Below are positions 7,273 to 15,962 of a stretch of DNA of 64,000 bases, in pieces. The DNA lies in the NCBI RefSeq assembly GCF_038005225.1, contig NZ_JBBOSU010000001.1:1290001-1354000 (forward strand), in the 5' to 3' direction. Below the pieces are notes generated by a model. The model had not been told where the DNA came from, searched no databases, and was given only the letters and a program-made list of their open reading frames with translations. Every line of letters begins with the position of its first letter. The first letter of the stretch is position 1. The stretch is from Solibacillus sp. FSL K6-1523. GTDB lineage: Bacteria; Bacillota; Bacilli; Bacillales_A; Planococcaceae. The position numbers were made by a program, and so were the translations under genes.

Positions 7273-8826
7273 CTATTGCTCGACTGTTTCTTTTACTTCT
7301 TCATCAACTGTTACAGGTGTGTGCTTTTTCTCAAGACCCATAGCAATTTGCTCTAGTTCCGGACGTAGCGTATGTTTACCTGCATAACTTTCAATTAGCT
7401 CTTTTACATCAAGCCCAGATGTTTCTTTCAGTGTTTCTTGCAAAGTTGACATGAGGTTCGTTGCATATGATGTCACTTTATTGGCACCGCCACCGCCTTC
7501 ACCACTACCTGTATCAATTACTGTAAGCTTATCGATATTCGCAAGTGGACTAGCAATTTCTTTTGCATATTCAGGCATCATCTTCACAACCATATCTAAA
7601 ATCGCTGCTTGACCGTATTGCTCGAATGCTTCGGCAATTTTTTGTTTCGCTTCGGCTTCTGCAAGACCACGTAGGCGAATAATTTCTGCTTCCGCAGTAC
7701 CTTGTGCGCGTTCGGCATCCGCTTTAGCAATACCATCTAAACGAATGCGCTCTGCCTGTGCTTGTGCTTGTGTCTCAACGCGGTATTTTTCCGCATCAGC
7801 TTCCGCAAATTGCTTCATTTTTTCCGCGCTGGCACGTTGTTCAACAGCATAGCGCTCCGCATCCGCTTTTTTCTTCACTTCAGAATCATATTGCTTTTCA
7901 CGACGTAAAATTTCACGTTCTTCAAGTTCAATTTGCTTTTGGCGTTCTATAATTTGAACTTGCATTTCTTGCTCGGTTACTTCCTGTTTCGCACGTGCTG
8001 ATTCAAGTTCATACGCTTGGTCCGCTCGTGCTTTAGCGATATCTTGCTCGCGTCGGTATTCGGCAACTTTTAATTGGTTATCTTTTTCTGCCTCAGCAAT
8101 TTCAGTAGCGCGTGCTAACTCAGCTTGTTGCGCTTCTTGAGCAGCTTGAGCGCGTTTAATACGTGTTTCTTTATCCGCTTCGGCAGTGGCGATATCTGCA
8201 TCACGCTTCACTTGAGCAATACGTGGTTTACCAAGAGATTCTAAGTACCCATTTTTATCGCGCACATCTTTAATTGTAAAGGAAACGATAATTAAGCCCA
8301 TTTTTGCTAAATCTTGAGATGCAACGCGTTGTACTTCCTGAGAGAATTTATCGCGGTTTTTGTAAATTTCCTCCACTGTCATTGAACCTAAAATCGAACG
8401 TAGGTGACCTTCTAATACTTCGCGTGCTTCAGCTTCACGTTCTTGTTTTGCTTTTCCTAAAAATTGTTCAGCAGCAGTAGCAATTTCAGAGATGGAGCCA
8501 CCAATTTTAATAATGGCTGTTCCATCTGCCATTACCGGAACGCCTTGTTCTGTATACACTTCAGGAGTTGTCACATCGAGCTTACTAGATAGTAAACTTA
8601 ATGGTTGTGCTTGTTGGAACACAGGATAAATGAATGCACCACCACCGCGAATAATTTTAATGCGGTTACCGGATTCGTCGGTATGTACATTTTTGGAACC
8701 TAAATAGCTTCCTGTCACGATTAATGCCTCATCTGGTCCTGCAGTACGATATTTTGTTACATAAACGGCAACGATTGCTAAAACTAAAAATACGACAACG
8801 CCAATTACGATAAATAAACTATTCAT
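7273..8826 (-). CDS. floT: Flotillin-like membrane scaffold protein
   Basis: 517-aa SPFH-domain protein. There is one N-terminal hydrophobic hairpin segment (residues 4-24), an SPFH domain to about 190, then a long Ala/Glu-rich coiled coil (about 190-420, many EAE/AEAE repeats) and a C-terminal tail. Flotillins organise fluid membrane microdomains and are induced by envelope stress. It sits 18 bases behind a NfeD-type gene, the same yuaF-floT pairing as in B. subtilis, under a consensus sigma-W promoter. No yuaI homologue follows; a terminator closes the pair. Confidence 0.93.
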   Translation of the reverse strand: MNSLFIVIGVVVFLVLAIVAVYVTKYRTAGPDEALIVTGSYLGSKNVHTDESGNRIKIIRGGGAFIYPVFQQAQPLSLLSSKLDVTTPEVYTEQGVPVMADGTAIIKIGGSISEIATAAEQFLGKAKQEREAEAREVLEGHLRSILGSMTVEEIYKNRDKFSQEVQRVASQDLAKMGLIIVSFTIKDVRDKNGYLESLGKPRIAQVKRDADIATAEADKETRIKRAQAAQEAQQAELARATEIAEAEKDNQLKVAEYRREQDIAKARADQAYELESARAKQEVTEQEMQVQIIERQKQIELEEREILRREKQYDSEVKKKADAERYAVEQRASAEKMKQFAEADAEKYRVETQAQAQAERIRLDGIAKADAERAQGTAEAEIIRLRGLAEAEAKQKIAEAFEQYGQAAILDMVVKMMPEYAKEIASPLANIDKLTVIDTGSGEGGGGANKVTSYATNLMSTLQETLKETSGLDVKELIESYAGKHTLRPELEQIAMGLEKKHTPVTVDEEVKETVEQ

Positions 8827-8844
8827 AAAAAATCCTCCTCTAAT

Positions 8845-9372
8845 TTAGAAACCTTCTTTTTCATAAATTGCTACAAAAGCCGTGCCATCCTTCATTTCAA
8901 TAATTAATACTTGCGTGTCATACGGAATTTCAACACCATGATAGCTAGCAGTACGTTTGGAAATAATGCCATTGACAGATTCAATCACCATTTCCCCGAA
9001 ACCATTTAGCGGTACAGGAACGATTATTTTCCCGACTTGCCCCTCTAAAGACTCATCTGTATAGGCGAGAGAAACTTCGGCAGAGCGTAGTGGAACGAGT
9101 AAAAAATAGTAAATGAGTGCAGTAAAGATACACGCAATGATGATTGCAATGATGAGATTTACTCCGCTTGAAAAAGAGAAAAAGCGTTCGAATAAATAGC
9201 CTGCAGCTGAAATTAATGTAATAAAGGATAAAATAACAGCGGGATCCAAAAAGGGTATACCATCAAGCGCACCATCCGCGACGTCTGCAAAAAGTAAATA
9301 AACAACCGTGAGACAGCCGATTCCGATTAAAATGGTCAAATAAATGAGCTCTATTGAAAATCCAAACAGCAT
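8845..9372 (-). CDS. yuaF: NfeD-like membrane protein (YuaF type)
   Basis: 175 aa with about three N-terminal membrane helices (residues 5-110) followed by a C-terminal OB-fold-like segment (SLEGQVGKIIVPVPLNGFGEMVIESVNG and VLIIEMKDGTAFV). Such short NfeD proteins partner flotillins. It is first in the yuaF-floT operon, with the sigma-W promoter 35-60 bases upstream, so expression is expected to rise under cell-envelope stress. Confidence 0.88.
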   Translation of the reverse strand: MLFGFSIELIYLTILIGIGCLTVVYLLFADVADGALDGIPFLDPAVILSFITLISAAGYLFERFFSFSSGVNLIIAIIIACIFTALIYYFLLVPLRSAEVSLAYTDESLEGQVGKIIVPVPLNGFGEMVIESVNGIISKRTASYHGVEIPYDTQVLIIEMKDGTAFVAIYEKEGF

Positions 9373-9406
9373 GTAAACACCCCCTCATTTTGTATGTACT
9401 ACCATT

Positions 9407-9432
9407 TACGGATGGGATTGTAAAAAGTTTCA
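9407..9432 (-). promoter_or_regulatory. Sigma-W (ECF) promoter for yuaF-floT
   Basis: On the minus strand TGAAAC (9427-9432) and CGTA (9407-9410) are separated by exactly 16 bases. This is the textbook sigma-W pair, and B. subtilis yuaF-floT is a known sigma-W operon. Confidence 0.88.
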
Positions 9433-9450
9433 GAAAGATTGAAATTAACT

Positions 9451-9484
9451 AAAAAAAGATGTTGTCATAAAATAGGACAACATC
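9451..9484 (-). terminator. Terminator of the metallophosphatase gene
   Basis: Stem GGACAACATC/GATGTTGTC (9458-9484), followed on the minus strand by seven T residues. Confidence 0.85.
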
Positions 9485-9501
9485 ATTACAATCAGCATAT
9501 A

Positions 9502-10947
9502 TTATTTTCGAACTTGGAAAGAGCTCGCCAGTGTAATTTCCAATGGGCTTTGCTCCTGAATATAGCGCATCATTAATTGAGGAATAATCGTAGTGACTTC
9601 TCGAATCGCCTGTTTTTTCATCATCGTAAACTGGTGGGAACCGGTAGCACGGTAACTATTAACAGCTACTTCAAAAACATCATCTGGCTGGATTTTCCGT
9701 CCTTGATAATGCAGTTTTGTAACACGTTGGCCAACAGCTTGAGCAATGGTTAATTCATAATCGAGCCCGCCCCAGCAATCATACGTGTAAGGCTGAGGAT
9801 CGGGGGAATGAACCATCGAACTAAAATCAATTTCATTTGCATCATTTATTGCAAATACCGCTGCACATAATTCTAGTGCTTCTTTAATTTCTGCCCCAGT
9901 TAATGCAATCACTTTTAAATAGTTCGCGCGTGGTAAGTTATGGAGCACATCACCGTTGCGGATATTTTCCGGAAACCCACCTATTGAATGATAGGGAAGC
10001 TCCGTTACGGAAAGCTGCGCACCGGTATAATGTAATTGCATTTGATGGATGAGTTGTGTATACGGAATGCTTTGGAACCTAGGGGAGAAGAAATCAAAAT
10101 ACGATAAATCGATTTTACTGTTACCAATCTGAGTATTTTTCCATTGAATAAATTTTTCAAAAGTTTGTTGTTGAATGGAATCGTCTACATAGATGAGTTC
10201 AGGTGAATGCGTTATTTTATCATCCTCAATTGTTACCGTAATTTGAGCAAAACAATGGGCATTTGCACCGGGCTGCACGACCGAAACACCATTCACTGTT
10301 GTCGCGATTTCTAAATGCTGGTGCCCCGTAATAAAAATATCGATGCCGTCGAATTGTTGCAGCATTTCATAGCCTTGATTTTCGCCAACTTCTAAATCGA
10401 TTTGATGCCCCGTATGTAAATCCCGCTCAAAGCCTCCGTGGTAACTTAAAATAACAAGTTGTACATTTTCATGTGTTCGAACATGTTGCACGGTTCTTTT
10501 TGCGCTTGCTAATGCATTTTCGAAACATAACGATGCAGTAAAACCTTCTTCATCCCATTGCGATACAAAATGTGTCACAACCCCGATGACAGCAATTCGA
10601 ATGCCATGTACTTCTTTAATGAAATAAGGCTGTGCAAAATCTTGAATATTTGCCGCAATCCATGGGAAATGACAAGCTTTTCTCATCTTTTCGATTTCGT
10701 CTATTGGATAATTAAATTCATGATTGCCAAAAATTGCGACATCATAGTGCATTTCGTTTGCCAACGTGATTTGCGGATGAATTTCTTTTTTGATTTGTTC
10801 ATAGTAATAGCTTAAATGACTGCCTTGTAAAAAATCGCCGTTATCAATTAATAACGCAGGATTTTCCTTTTGAATCATTTTTGCCAGTTGTGAAAAGCGT
10901 TCGGTATGTCCGTGAATATCACTTGTTGCAATAATTGAAAACTTCAT
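9502..10947 (-). CDS. Bifunctional metallophosphatase / 5'-nucleotidase family protein
   Basis: 481 aa. The N-terminal calcineurin-like phosphoesterase domain carries the metal-ligand series DIHGH (residues 10-14), NGDFLQG, GNHEFN, SYHGG and TGHQHLE. The second half is a 5'-nucleotidase C-terminal domain (about 300-440) with YRATGSHQF. No signal peptide is visible, unlike secreted UshA/YfkN enzymes, so it is predicted cytosolic, as for YunD of B. subtilis. Substrates could be nucleoside monophosphates or 2',3'-cyclic nucleotides; sequence does not decide. Monocistronic, terminator at 9451-9484. Confidence 0.85.
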   Translation of the reverse strand: MKFSIIATSDIHGHTERFSQLAKMIQKENPALLIDNGDFLQGSHLSYYYEQIKKEIHPQITLANEMHYDVAIFGNHEFNYPIDEIEKMRKACHFPWIAANIQDFAQPYFIKEVHGIRIAVIGVVTHFVSQWDEEGFTASLCFENALASAKRTVQHVRTHENVQLVILSYHGGFERDLHTGHQIDLEVGENQGYEMLQQFDGIDIFITGHQHLEIATTVNGVSVVQPGANAHCFAQITVTIEDDKITHSPELIYVDDSIQQQTFEKFIQWKNTQIGNSKIDLSYFDFFSPRFQSIPYTQLIHQMQLHYTGAQLSVTELPYHSIGGFPENIRNGDVLHNLPRANYLKVIALTGAEIKEALELCAAVFAINDANEIDFSSMVHSPDPQPYTYDCWGGLDYELTIAQAVGQRVTKLHYQGRKIQPDDVFEVAVNSYRATGSHQFTMMKKQAIREVTTIIPQLMMRYIQEQSPLEITLASSFQVRK

Positions 10948-11198
10948 TATAAACTCCCTCGTAACGTAATTTCATATGGCTATTATAACGTGTTCTTGCA
11001 AGAAAAGGATTGTTGTAAGATAATTGCGAACAGTTATTAATTGCATGTGTGCAACGAAAGTGATTAAATAAAATTGTTTAGTGGATTTGTAGTATAAGAT
11101 TTAAGGAATCTACATAGGAAAGGCATGACGTTGCGAATGTTGCTACAAAGTGTGTTTTTCTACCGATAGAAAATATTAGTTTTGAGGGAGATGGCAAA

Positions 11199-11525
11199 AT
11201 GATTACTGTAACGAACCGTATAAAAGTGAAAAAAGGCATGGCGATGAAACTGGCACCAAACTTTGTCAAACCAGGTCCTTTACAACAATTTGAAGGATTT
11301 GAAAAGGTAGATGTTTTAGTTTCAACACAGTTTGAAGAGTATGATGAAATGAGTGTTGTTATGTATTGGGCGACAAAGGAAAACTTTGAGGCTTGGCGTG
11401 AAAGCGATGCATTTAAAGAATCGCATAAGCGACCAGCTGCTGGTGCACATGGTGAGCAAGCAGAATCACCAATGCTAGGTGCACAAATTGTCGTTGCTGA
11501 AGTAGCTGCATCTGTTTCAAAATAA
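11199..11525 (+). CDS. isdG: IsdG-type heme-degrading monooxygenase
   Basis: 108-aa ABM-fold protein, the usual length of IsdG/HmoA enzymes that cleave heme to release iron. The expected catalytic triad is in place: N6, W66 and H76 (in SHKRP). ATG 11199 follows GAGGGAG. No clear Fur box was found in the 150 bases upstream, although fur itself lies in this window. Other ABM monooxygenases are the alternative, but the triad spacing favours heme degradation. Confidence 0.82.
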   Translation: MITVTNRIKVKKGMAMKLAPNFVKPGPLQQFEGFEKVDVLVSTQFEEYDEMSVVMYWATKENFEAWRESDAFKESHKRPAAGAHGEQAESPMLGAQIVVAEVAASVSK

Positions 11526-11531
11526 AGAACG

Positions 11532-11565
11532 AAAGCCCGCTGTGGAGATCACAGTGGGCTTTTAC
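11532..11565. terminator. Bidirectional terminator
   Basis: Stem AAAGCCCGCTGTG/CACAGTGGGCTTT between the convergent heme monooxygenase and the gene at 11549; it overlaps the 3' end of the latter. Confidence 0.85.
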
Positions 11566-12178
11566 TTAAAATGGAATTATTTATTTGTCGGCTTTGAAAG
11601 GTGTCGTTATAAATGAATCTCGCATCATCACAGGCACTTTTGATTATGCGTTCGAATGTATTGGCATGCGATAATTCATACACTAAAACTTTTACGACGC
11701 GGGCTTGATCATTAATAAACAAGTGAACCATATCCTCTTCACCAAGATGAGATTCGAAATAAATTTGATGGAGCATGCGTTCAGCAATGTCATTTAGATG
11801 ATTGTCGGTTAATAATTTCAAATACCAACTATTTAATGCCATCGTTAAAAAGATTGTCGCAGTATAAATAAGCTCAGGAGTCGATTTTGGGTGTGTACGT
11901 ATAAAATTAAATTGATAGTCATTTGTTAGTGCAGTAATAATAATGTGGTTCGTTGAATAGTATAAAGTTTTATCAAAAGATTGGATAATAAGTTCATCAT
12001 CTGGTTGCAATAATACCCAAATATTAAATGCCGTTAGCCATGTTTCTTCAAGATTCAATGCGCCAGTTTGCGATAATGTGATGAAATTCTCCATCTTTTT
12101 TGCCATTTTCTTAAAATTCTCGACATGATGTTCCTCAACAAAGAAAAGGCTACGTTCTGCTGTTACTGTAAGATACAT
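11549..12178 (-). CDS. Hypothetical helical protein
   Basis: About 209 aa, not recognised. Mostly alpha-helical by composition, with no signal peptide; one fairly hydrophobic stretch (TATIFLTMALNSWYLKLL) near the middle. I start it at ATG 12178 because the upstream in-frame GTG (12190) is part of the ribosome site AGAGGTG, which leaves nine bases to this ATG. Helical regulator-like architecture (TetR C-terminal-like) is possible, but no helix-turn-helix is evident. The promoter should lie in the 350-base divergent gap shared with the TPR gene. Confidence 0.6.
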   Translation of the reverse strand: MYLTVTAERSLFFVEEHHVENFKKMAKKMENFITLSQTGALNLEETWLTAFNIWVLLQPDDELIIQSFDKTLYYSTNHIIITALTNDYQFNFIRTHPKSTPELIYTATIFLTMALNSWYLKLLTDNHLNDIAERMLHQIYFESHLGEEDMVHLFINDQARVVKVLVYELSHANTFERIIKSACDDARFIYNDTFQSRQINNSILSKSPL

Positions 12179-12526
12179 AGAAAGAAACACCTCTTTTATT
12201 TGTAGTTAAATTGAAGGAAACTCATTGCGCACGATTTTACATAAAATAGATTTATATTAAAAATCTATGATGTTAGTGTACTCCAATTGTGAAAATAATC
12301 AAGTAAAAACCTATTAATCTAATGAAGTTGTCGTTATAAGTGAGAAATTTTAACTAAACATATTTTGAGGGAATCGATGGGGATTTTTTTGAGTACGAGG
12401 CAGTAATTTTATTTTAACGAATTTTGTGTTAATAATTGCTCATTTTGCAAGGTCAATGATAGGGAACATGATTTTACAATAATAAATCATGTATAATAAT
12501 TAATGAAAAAGGTAGGGGGAGTCGAC
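12179..12526. other. Divergent intergenic control region
   Basis: 348 bases between divergent genes, AT-rich. The only clear signals are the inverted repeat and TATAAT described next. No small ORF with a ribosome site was seen. Confidence 0.5.
12466..12497 (+). promoter_or_regulatory. Inverted-repeat operator abutting a TATAAT box
   Basis: Nine-base arms ACATGATTT (12466-12474) and AAATCATGT (12484-12492) with a nine-base spacer end exactly at TATAAT (12492-12497), 30 bases before the TPR start. The -35 position (TGATTT) is poor, which suggests control by a protein bound here. Confidence 0.45.
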
Positions 12527-13228
12527 ATGTCAAAGATTGAAAACTTTTTTTATAATGGCCAGTTTTTAGCTTGCTATGAAGCCGCGAAAAAAAATGAAGA
12601 TGAAAAAGAAGAAATAATTTCCCAACAATTACTTCAATTATTTGAGCAGTATGAATATGATAAATTCCCAGCAACAGTAAAAAAAGTACCGCAAAGTATT
12701 GAGCGTAGTAATGAATCTTACGAAGAATTAGATGAAGTAGAGGAAATCCGTTCGATTAAGGAGGAGGAGTCGTTTACACTTCGCATTAAACAACTTGAAA
12801 AAGATGCGACAGAAGCAGATGATGAGCGCAAAGCACAGTCCTTTTTTGTACAAGGACAGCTTTTTTTAATGGCCCATCATTATGATGAAAGTGTGCATTG
12901 CTTTTTACAAGCAGTAAAACATAATCCAAATAAAGCTGTATTTTATGGCATCGTAGGTCAAACAATGAATCGATTTAATTGGTCGCCATTTGAAGCGATG
13001 ATTTATATTGAACGTGCGATTGAGCTAGACCCTGAAAATGCACGTTGGTATTGGAATAAGGCACTGATTTTAACACAGCTGTATAAAGACTTGCAGCAAG
13101 AGTCATTTTTAGAAGGTGCACTCATTGCTTTGGAAGATGCAGAAAAATATTGTCGTGCGGATCAAAAATCCTTGAAAAATGGTATTGATACAACTGTCGA
13201 AAATATGAAGGAATACATATTTAACTAA
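12527..13228 (+). CDS. Tetratricopeptide-repeat protein
   Basis: About 233 aa. The N-terminal 100 residues are charged and Glu-rich; residues about 105-205 carry two to three TPR-like helical pairs (AQSFFVQGQLFLMAHHYDES, then AIELDPENARWYWNKALI). Likely a cytosolic protein-protein adaptor. Start ATG 12527 is preceded by GGGGGAG at six bases; the ATG 24 bases earlier lacks a ribosome site. Monocistronic with a terminator. No specific partner can be named. Confidence 0.75.
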   Translation: MSKIENFFYNGQFLACYEAAKKNEDEKEEIISQQLLQLFEQYEYDKFPATVKKVPQSIERSNESYEELDEVEEIRSIKEEESFTLRIKQLEKDATEADDERKAQSFFVQGQLFLMAHHYDESVHCFLQAVKHNPNKAVFYGIVGQTMNRFNWSPFEAMIYIERAIELDPENARWYWNKALILTQLYKDLQQESFLEGALIALEDAEKYCRADQKSLKNGIDTTVENMKEYIFN

Positions 13229-13251
13229 TTACTGTGGAATTTTTCAATGCG

Positions 13252-13288
13252 AAATGCCGTGTCATCTTAATTGAAACGGCATTTTTAC
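13252..13288 (+). terminator. Terminator of the TPR gene
   Basis: Stem AAATGCCGT/ACGGCATTT followed by TTTACTTTT. Confidence 0.8.
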
Positions 13289-13370
13289 TTTTAATCATAT
13301 AAGTTAAACAAAAGATTCTATCCTTATGATGTAAATATTTTAATAAAGCTTCTAATAAAGTATTTGCTAG

Positions 13371-13545
13371 TTTAGGCTGGCTAAGCACATGAGGCGCACA
13401 GACAATGTTTGCACAAATCCGTACGACTTATCTGTGTGTGCATGTAGCAAGGCCAGCCTTGTATAAAGTTTTTGGTTCTAAAAGATCCTACTCAATCGAG
13501 TGCGTCGCTGCCGTGGGAGGCGACGTATCCTTAGTCAGATTTTCA
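13371..13545. repeat. Hairpin-rich intergenic element, full copy
   Basis: Arms AGGCTGGC (13374-13381) and GCCAGCCT (13452-13459) enclose further pairings (GCACAGA with TCTGTGTG). A second hairpin CGTCGC...GCGACG follows at about 13503-13526. The 22 bases 13371-13392 recur exactly at 30105-30126. It occupies most of the 380-base gap between the TPR gene and the methyltransferase; no coding potential seen. Confidence 0.6.
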
Positions 13546-13610
13546 TTCTAATGGGATGTTAGTTTCATAAGTTCAACATATATATATTGAAAAGTAAGCG
13601 ATTGATTATA

Positions 13611-14237
13611 TCATTTCTTTTGACATTTGACCAAGATAAATTTAAAGGGGGGTTTACTGTCCATATTTTTATGGGGCTCGGTAATTGTTGAATGATCGAT
13701 TAGTCCATGTTTGCCAAACTCTTGTTTGACTGAATCAAAATCATAAAAAAACATTTTTAACCCATCCATAATTTCAAAATAGTCCTTTTCGAGTTGTTTG
13801 CCTTTTCCAAACATAGGGGCTTCTTTTGAAATCGTAGTAAAAATCATATATCCATTTGGCTTTAACTGATTATAGCAATCATTAATCAGTTTCGCTCGCT
13901 CCTCACGATTCAATAAATGGATCAGCGCATAACAAAATATGCCATCATAAAGCTTGTTCTCGAAAGGCATATCCGTTACGGAACCATGGAAAATACTCAA
14001 ATTTAGCCCATTTTCCCTTGCCAATTCAATCGCTGTATTTGAAATTTCGATTCCTGAAACCTTGATTCCATTATCCATAAAGACTTTTGCATTTCTACCA
14101 TAGCCAATGCCAGGAATTAAAATATCCTTCACATTCTTCTCAAGAAAGAAATCCTTTGCCAAGATAGCGGAGTCTGAAGGTTCAAATCCCCACATCATTT
14201 GATTTTCTATAAAGCTTGATTCCCAAAACTCAGTCAT
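13611..14237 (-). CDS. Class I SAM-dependent methyltransferase
   Basis: 208 aa. The SAM-binding motif I is ILIPGIGYGRNAKVF (about 39-53), followed by an acidic loop (GIEISNTAIELA) and the motif around DMPFENKLYDGIFCYALIHLL. The WGFEPSDSA lead-in resembles thiopurine-methyltransferase-like and tellurite-resistance-type small-molecule methylases. Substrate unknown. Its ribosome site (GGAGATA) is close to ATG 14237. It is a single gene downstream of the SDR gene, which has its own terminator. Confidence 0.8.
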   Translation of the reverse strand: MTEFWESSFIENQMMWGFEPSDSAILAKDFFLEKNVKDILIPGIGYGRNAKVFMDNGIKVSGIEISNTAIELARENGLNLSIFHGSVTDMPFENKLYDGIFCYALIHLLNREERAKLINDCYNQLKPNGYMIFTTISKEAPMFGKGKQLEKDYFEIMDGLKMFFYDFDSVKQEFGKHGLIDHSTITEPHKNMDSKPPFKFILVKCQKK

Positions 14238-14291
14238 ATATCTATCTCCTTTAAAAATTCATAATGTTTGTCAAAGATCCTTTGGAATAAA

Positions 14292-14343
14292 AAAACCAAT
14301 ACCTCCAACACCATTCAGTGTAGGAAGTATTGGAGAGTATAAA
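14292..14343 (-). terminator. Terminator of the SDR gene
   Basis: Minus strand: CCAATACTTCC...GGAGGTATTGG followed by seven Ts. Confidence 0.88.
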
Positions 14344-14349
14344 CAACTA

Positions 14350-15120
14350 TTATAGAGGTAATTTACCTGCTGTATAGCCACCATCAACTGGTAGTGTTAC
14401 ACCGCTGATTTGTGTAGATAAGTCTGAGCATAAGAATAATACAGCGTTCGCTTGGTCTTCAGCTCTTGTCATTTCACCTGAAGGCATCGCTTTTAATACT
14501 GCGTTATATTGCTCTGGTGAAGTTTCTGCCCAACGTTCGATTGCTGGTGTAACAGTAGAACCTGGTGCAATTGCGTTTACACGAATTTTATCTTTACCAT
14601 ATTCTAATGCAGTACTTTTCGTAATTCCAACTACGGCATGTTTTGAAGCTACATAAGCAGCCATGTTTACTGCGCCTTCAATTCCAGCACCTGAAGCTGT
14701 GTTGACGATCGAGCCGCCACCATTTTTCAACATTGCATTTACTTGGTGTTTCATGCTATAGAATGTACCGTATAATGTAATTTGGATTGTTTTATCCCAT
14801 GCATCCGAATCAGCTTCACCGATTTTCGTGCGTTGTAAGTTTACGCCAGCATTATTGTGTGCGAAATCTAATTTACCGAAAGCGTTTACAGTTTCGTCAA
14901 CAAGTGCTTTAACTTCATCTTCAATCATAACGTTACATTTAAAGAATTTTGCCACGCCACCGAATTCTTCGATTAATTTAACTGTTTCAAGACCTGCTTC
15001 TTCATTTACGTCAGAAATCATTACTTTTGCGCCAGCTTTTGCTAAAGCTATTGCACTAGCACGTCCAATTCCTGATCCTGCAGCTGATACTAAACCAGCT
15101 TTACCTTCCATTAACATCAT
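14350..15120 (-). CDS. Short-chain dehydrogenase/reductase
   Basis: 256-aa classical SDR. Cofactor loop AAGSGIGRA near residue 14-22, an acidic end of beta-2 (MISDVNEE) pointing to NAD(H), NNAG, catalytic Ser in NTASGAG, and YVASK (Tyr/Lys pair); C-terminal VDGGYTAG. The family is large (glucose 1-dehydrogenase, 3-oxoacyl-ACP reductase-like), so substrate cannot be set. AGGAG lies ten bases before ATG 15120. Monocistronic. Confidence 0.85.
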   Translation of the reverse strand: MMLMEGKAGLVSAAGSGIGRASAIALAKAGAKVMISDVNEEAGLETVKLIEEFGGVAKFFKCNVMIEDEVKALVDETVNAFGKLDFAHNNAGVNLQRTKIGEADSDAWDKTIQITLYGTFYSMKHQVNAMLKNGGGSIVNTASGAGIEGAVNMAAYVASKHAVVGITKSTALEYGKDKIRVNAIAPGSTVTPAIERWAETSPEQYNAVLKAMPSGEMTRAEDQANAVLFLCSDLSTQISGVTLPVDGGYTAGKLPL

Positions 15121-15180
15121 AAAATGTCATCTCCTCAAAATTTGTTTATTAGTAAAAAAATCTACATTTAAAATGGTTTA

Positions 15181-15913
15181 ACATTAAACTATATTAATAA
15201 TATACAATAGACTTTTCCAATGGTCAAAGAATTTGTTCTTAATTTTGACATAATTGATAGGGCATTCGATTGAAGGGGTTTGATAAAATTTTTTGATTAA
15301 TCTCTTGTGGAGCAATCAAATGAATGTGTAGCGCAAAATTGTATTATGGGTAAAGCCGTAAAATTTTATGCGTTGTATGCCCAAAAAAGTTTCTGAATTT
15401 ATTTTGCTAAAAGTATTTAAACGCTCAAAAGCCCATTTGTCAAAATCGCTATACTACATATTTAAAAATATGTGTCAAATTGATGTAAAAGTCCCGAATT
15501 GGCGCTTATTTAAAAATATGTTGTATGTCAAAAGTGACGATTCGAATAATTGCGGTAAATTTAAGTTGGAATTAAAGTTTTAATGTAAAAAAAGAAGAGA
15601 GCGCAACGATTATTTTGTAGGAATGAAATAGGCGTAGCAGTGAGGATATCAAGTGATTCCTTATGATAGGGAAGACGATAGGTTGAGGTGAATTACAATC
15701 ATTTCAAGTGAGTTAGAACGATGCGCGTGGGAAGAATAGATGGAATAAAATATGTTTTTTTTATCGGGGTGCGGTTGTTTTTAGCTTTTTAATAAAAATG
15801 GTATGAGTCTATTGGTCTATCTAATTTATTTTTTAACGTTATGAGAGGAGAGAAATACGTTTGTTTTTATATTATTTCACTCATTTTTGATGAATAATCA
15901 CCATTTATTTGCG
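15181..15913. other. Non-coding gap
   Basis: About 730 bases, AT-rich, between the divergent SDR start and the chemoreceptor terminator. A direct repeat of ATTTAAAAATATG occurs near 15466 and 15510. A 71-codon open frame (15368-15583) has no ribosome site and unusual composition, so it is not called. Confidence 0.4.
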
Positions 15914-15946
15914 TAAAAAAAGCTGATTCAAATTATGAATCAGCTT
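15914..15946 (-). terminator. Terminator of the chemoreceptor gene
   Basis: Stem AAGCTGATTCA/TGAATCAGCTT followed on the minus strand by a T-run. Confidence 0.88.
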
Positions 15947-15962
15947 ACTTTTATTGTGGATA

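Noticed and set aside
7758-7952. Antisense open frame inside floT
   Set aside because: Shadow of the Ala/Glu-rich coiled-coil codons; no ribosome site.
15368-15583. 71-codon open frame in the 780-base gap
   Set aside because: No ribosome site before its ATG, no recognisable protein features, and it spans a short direct repeat; probably chance.
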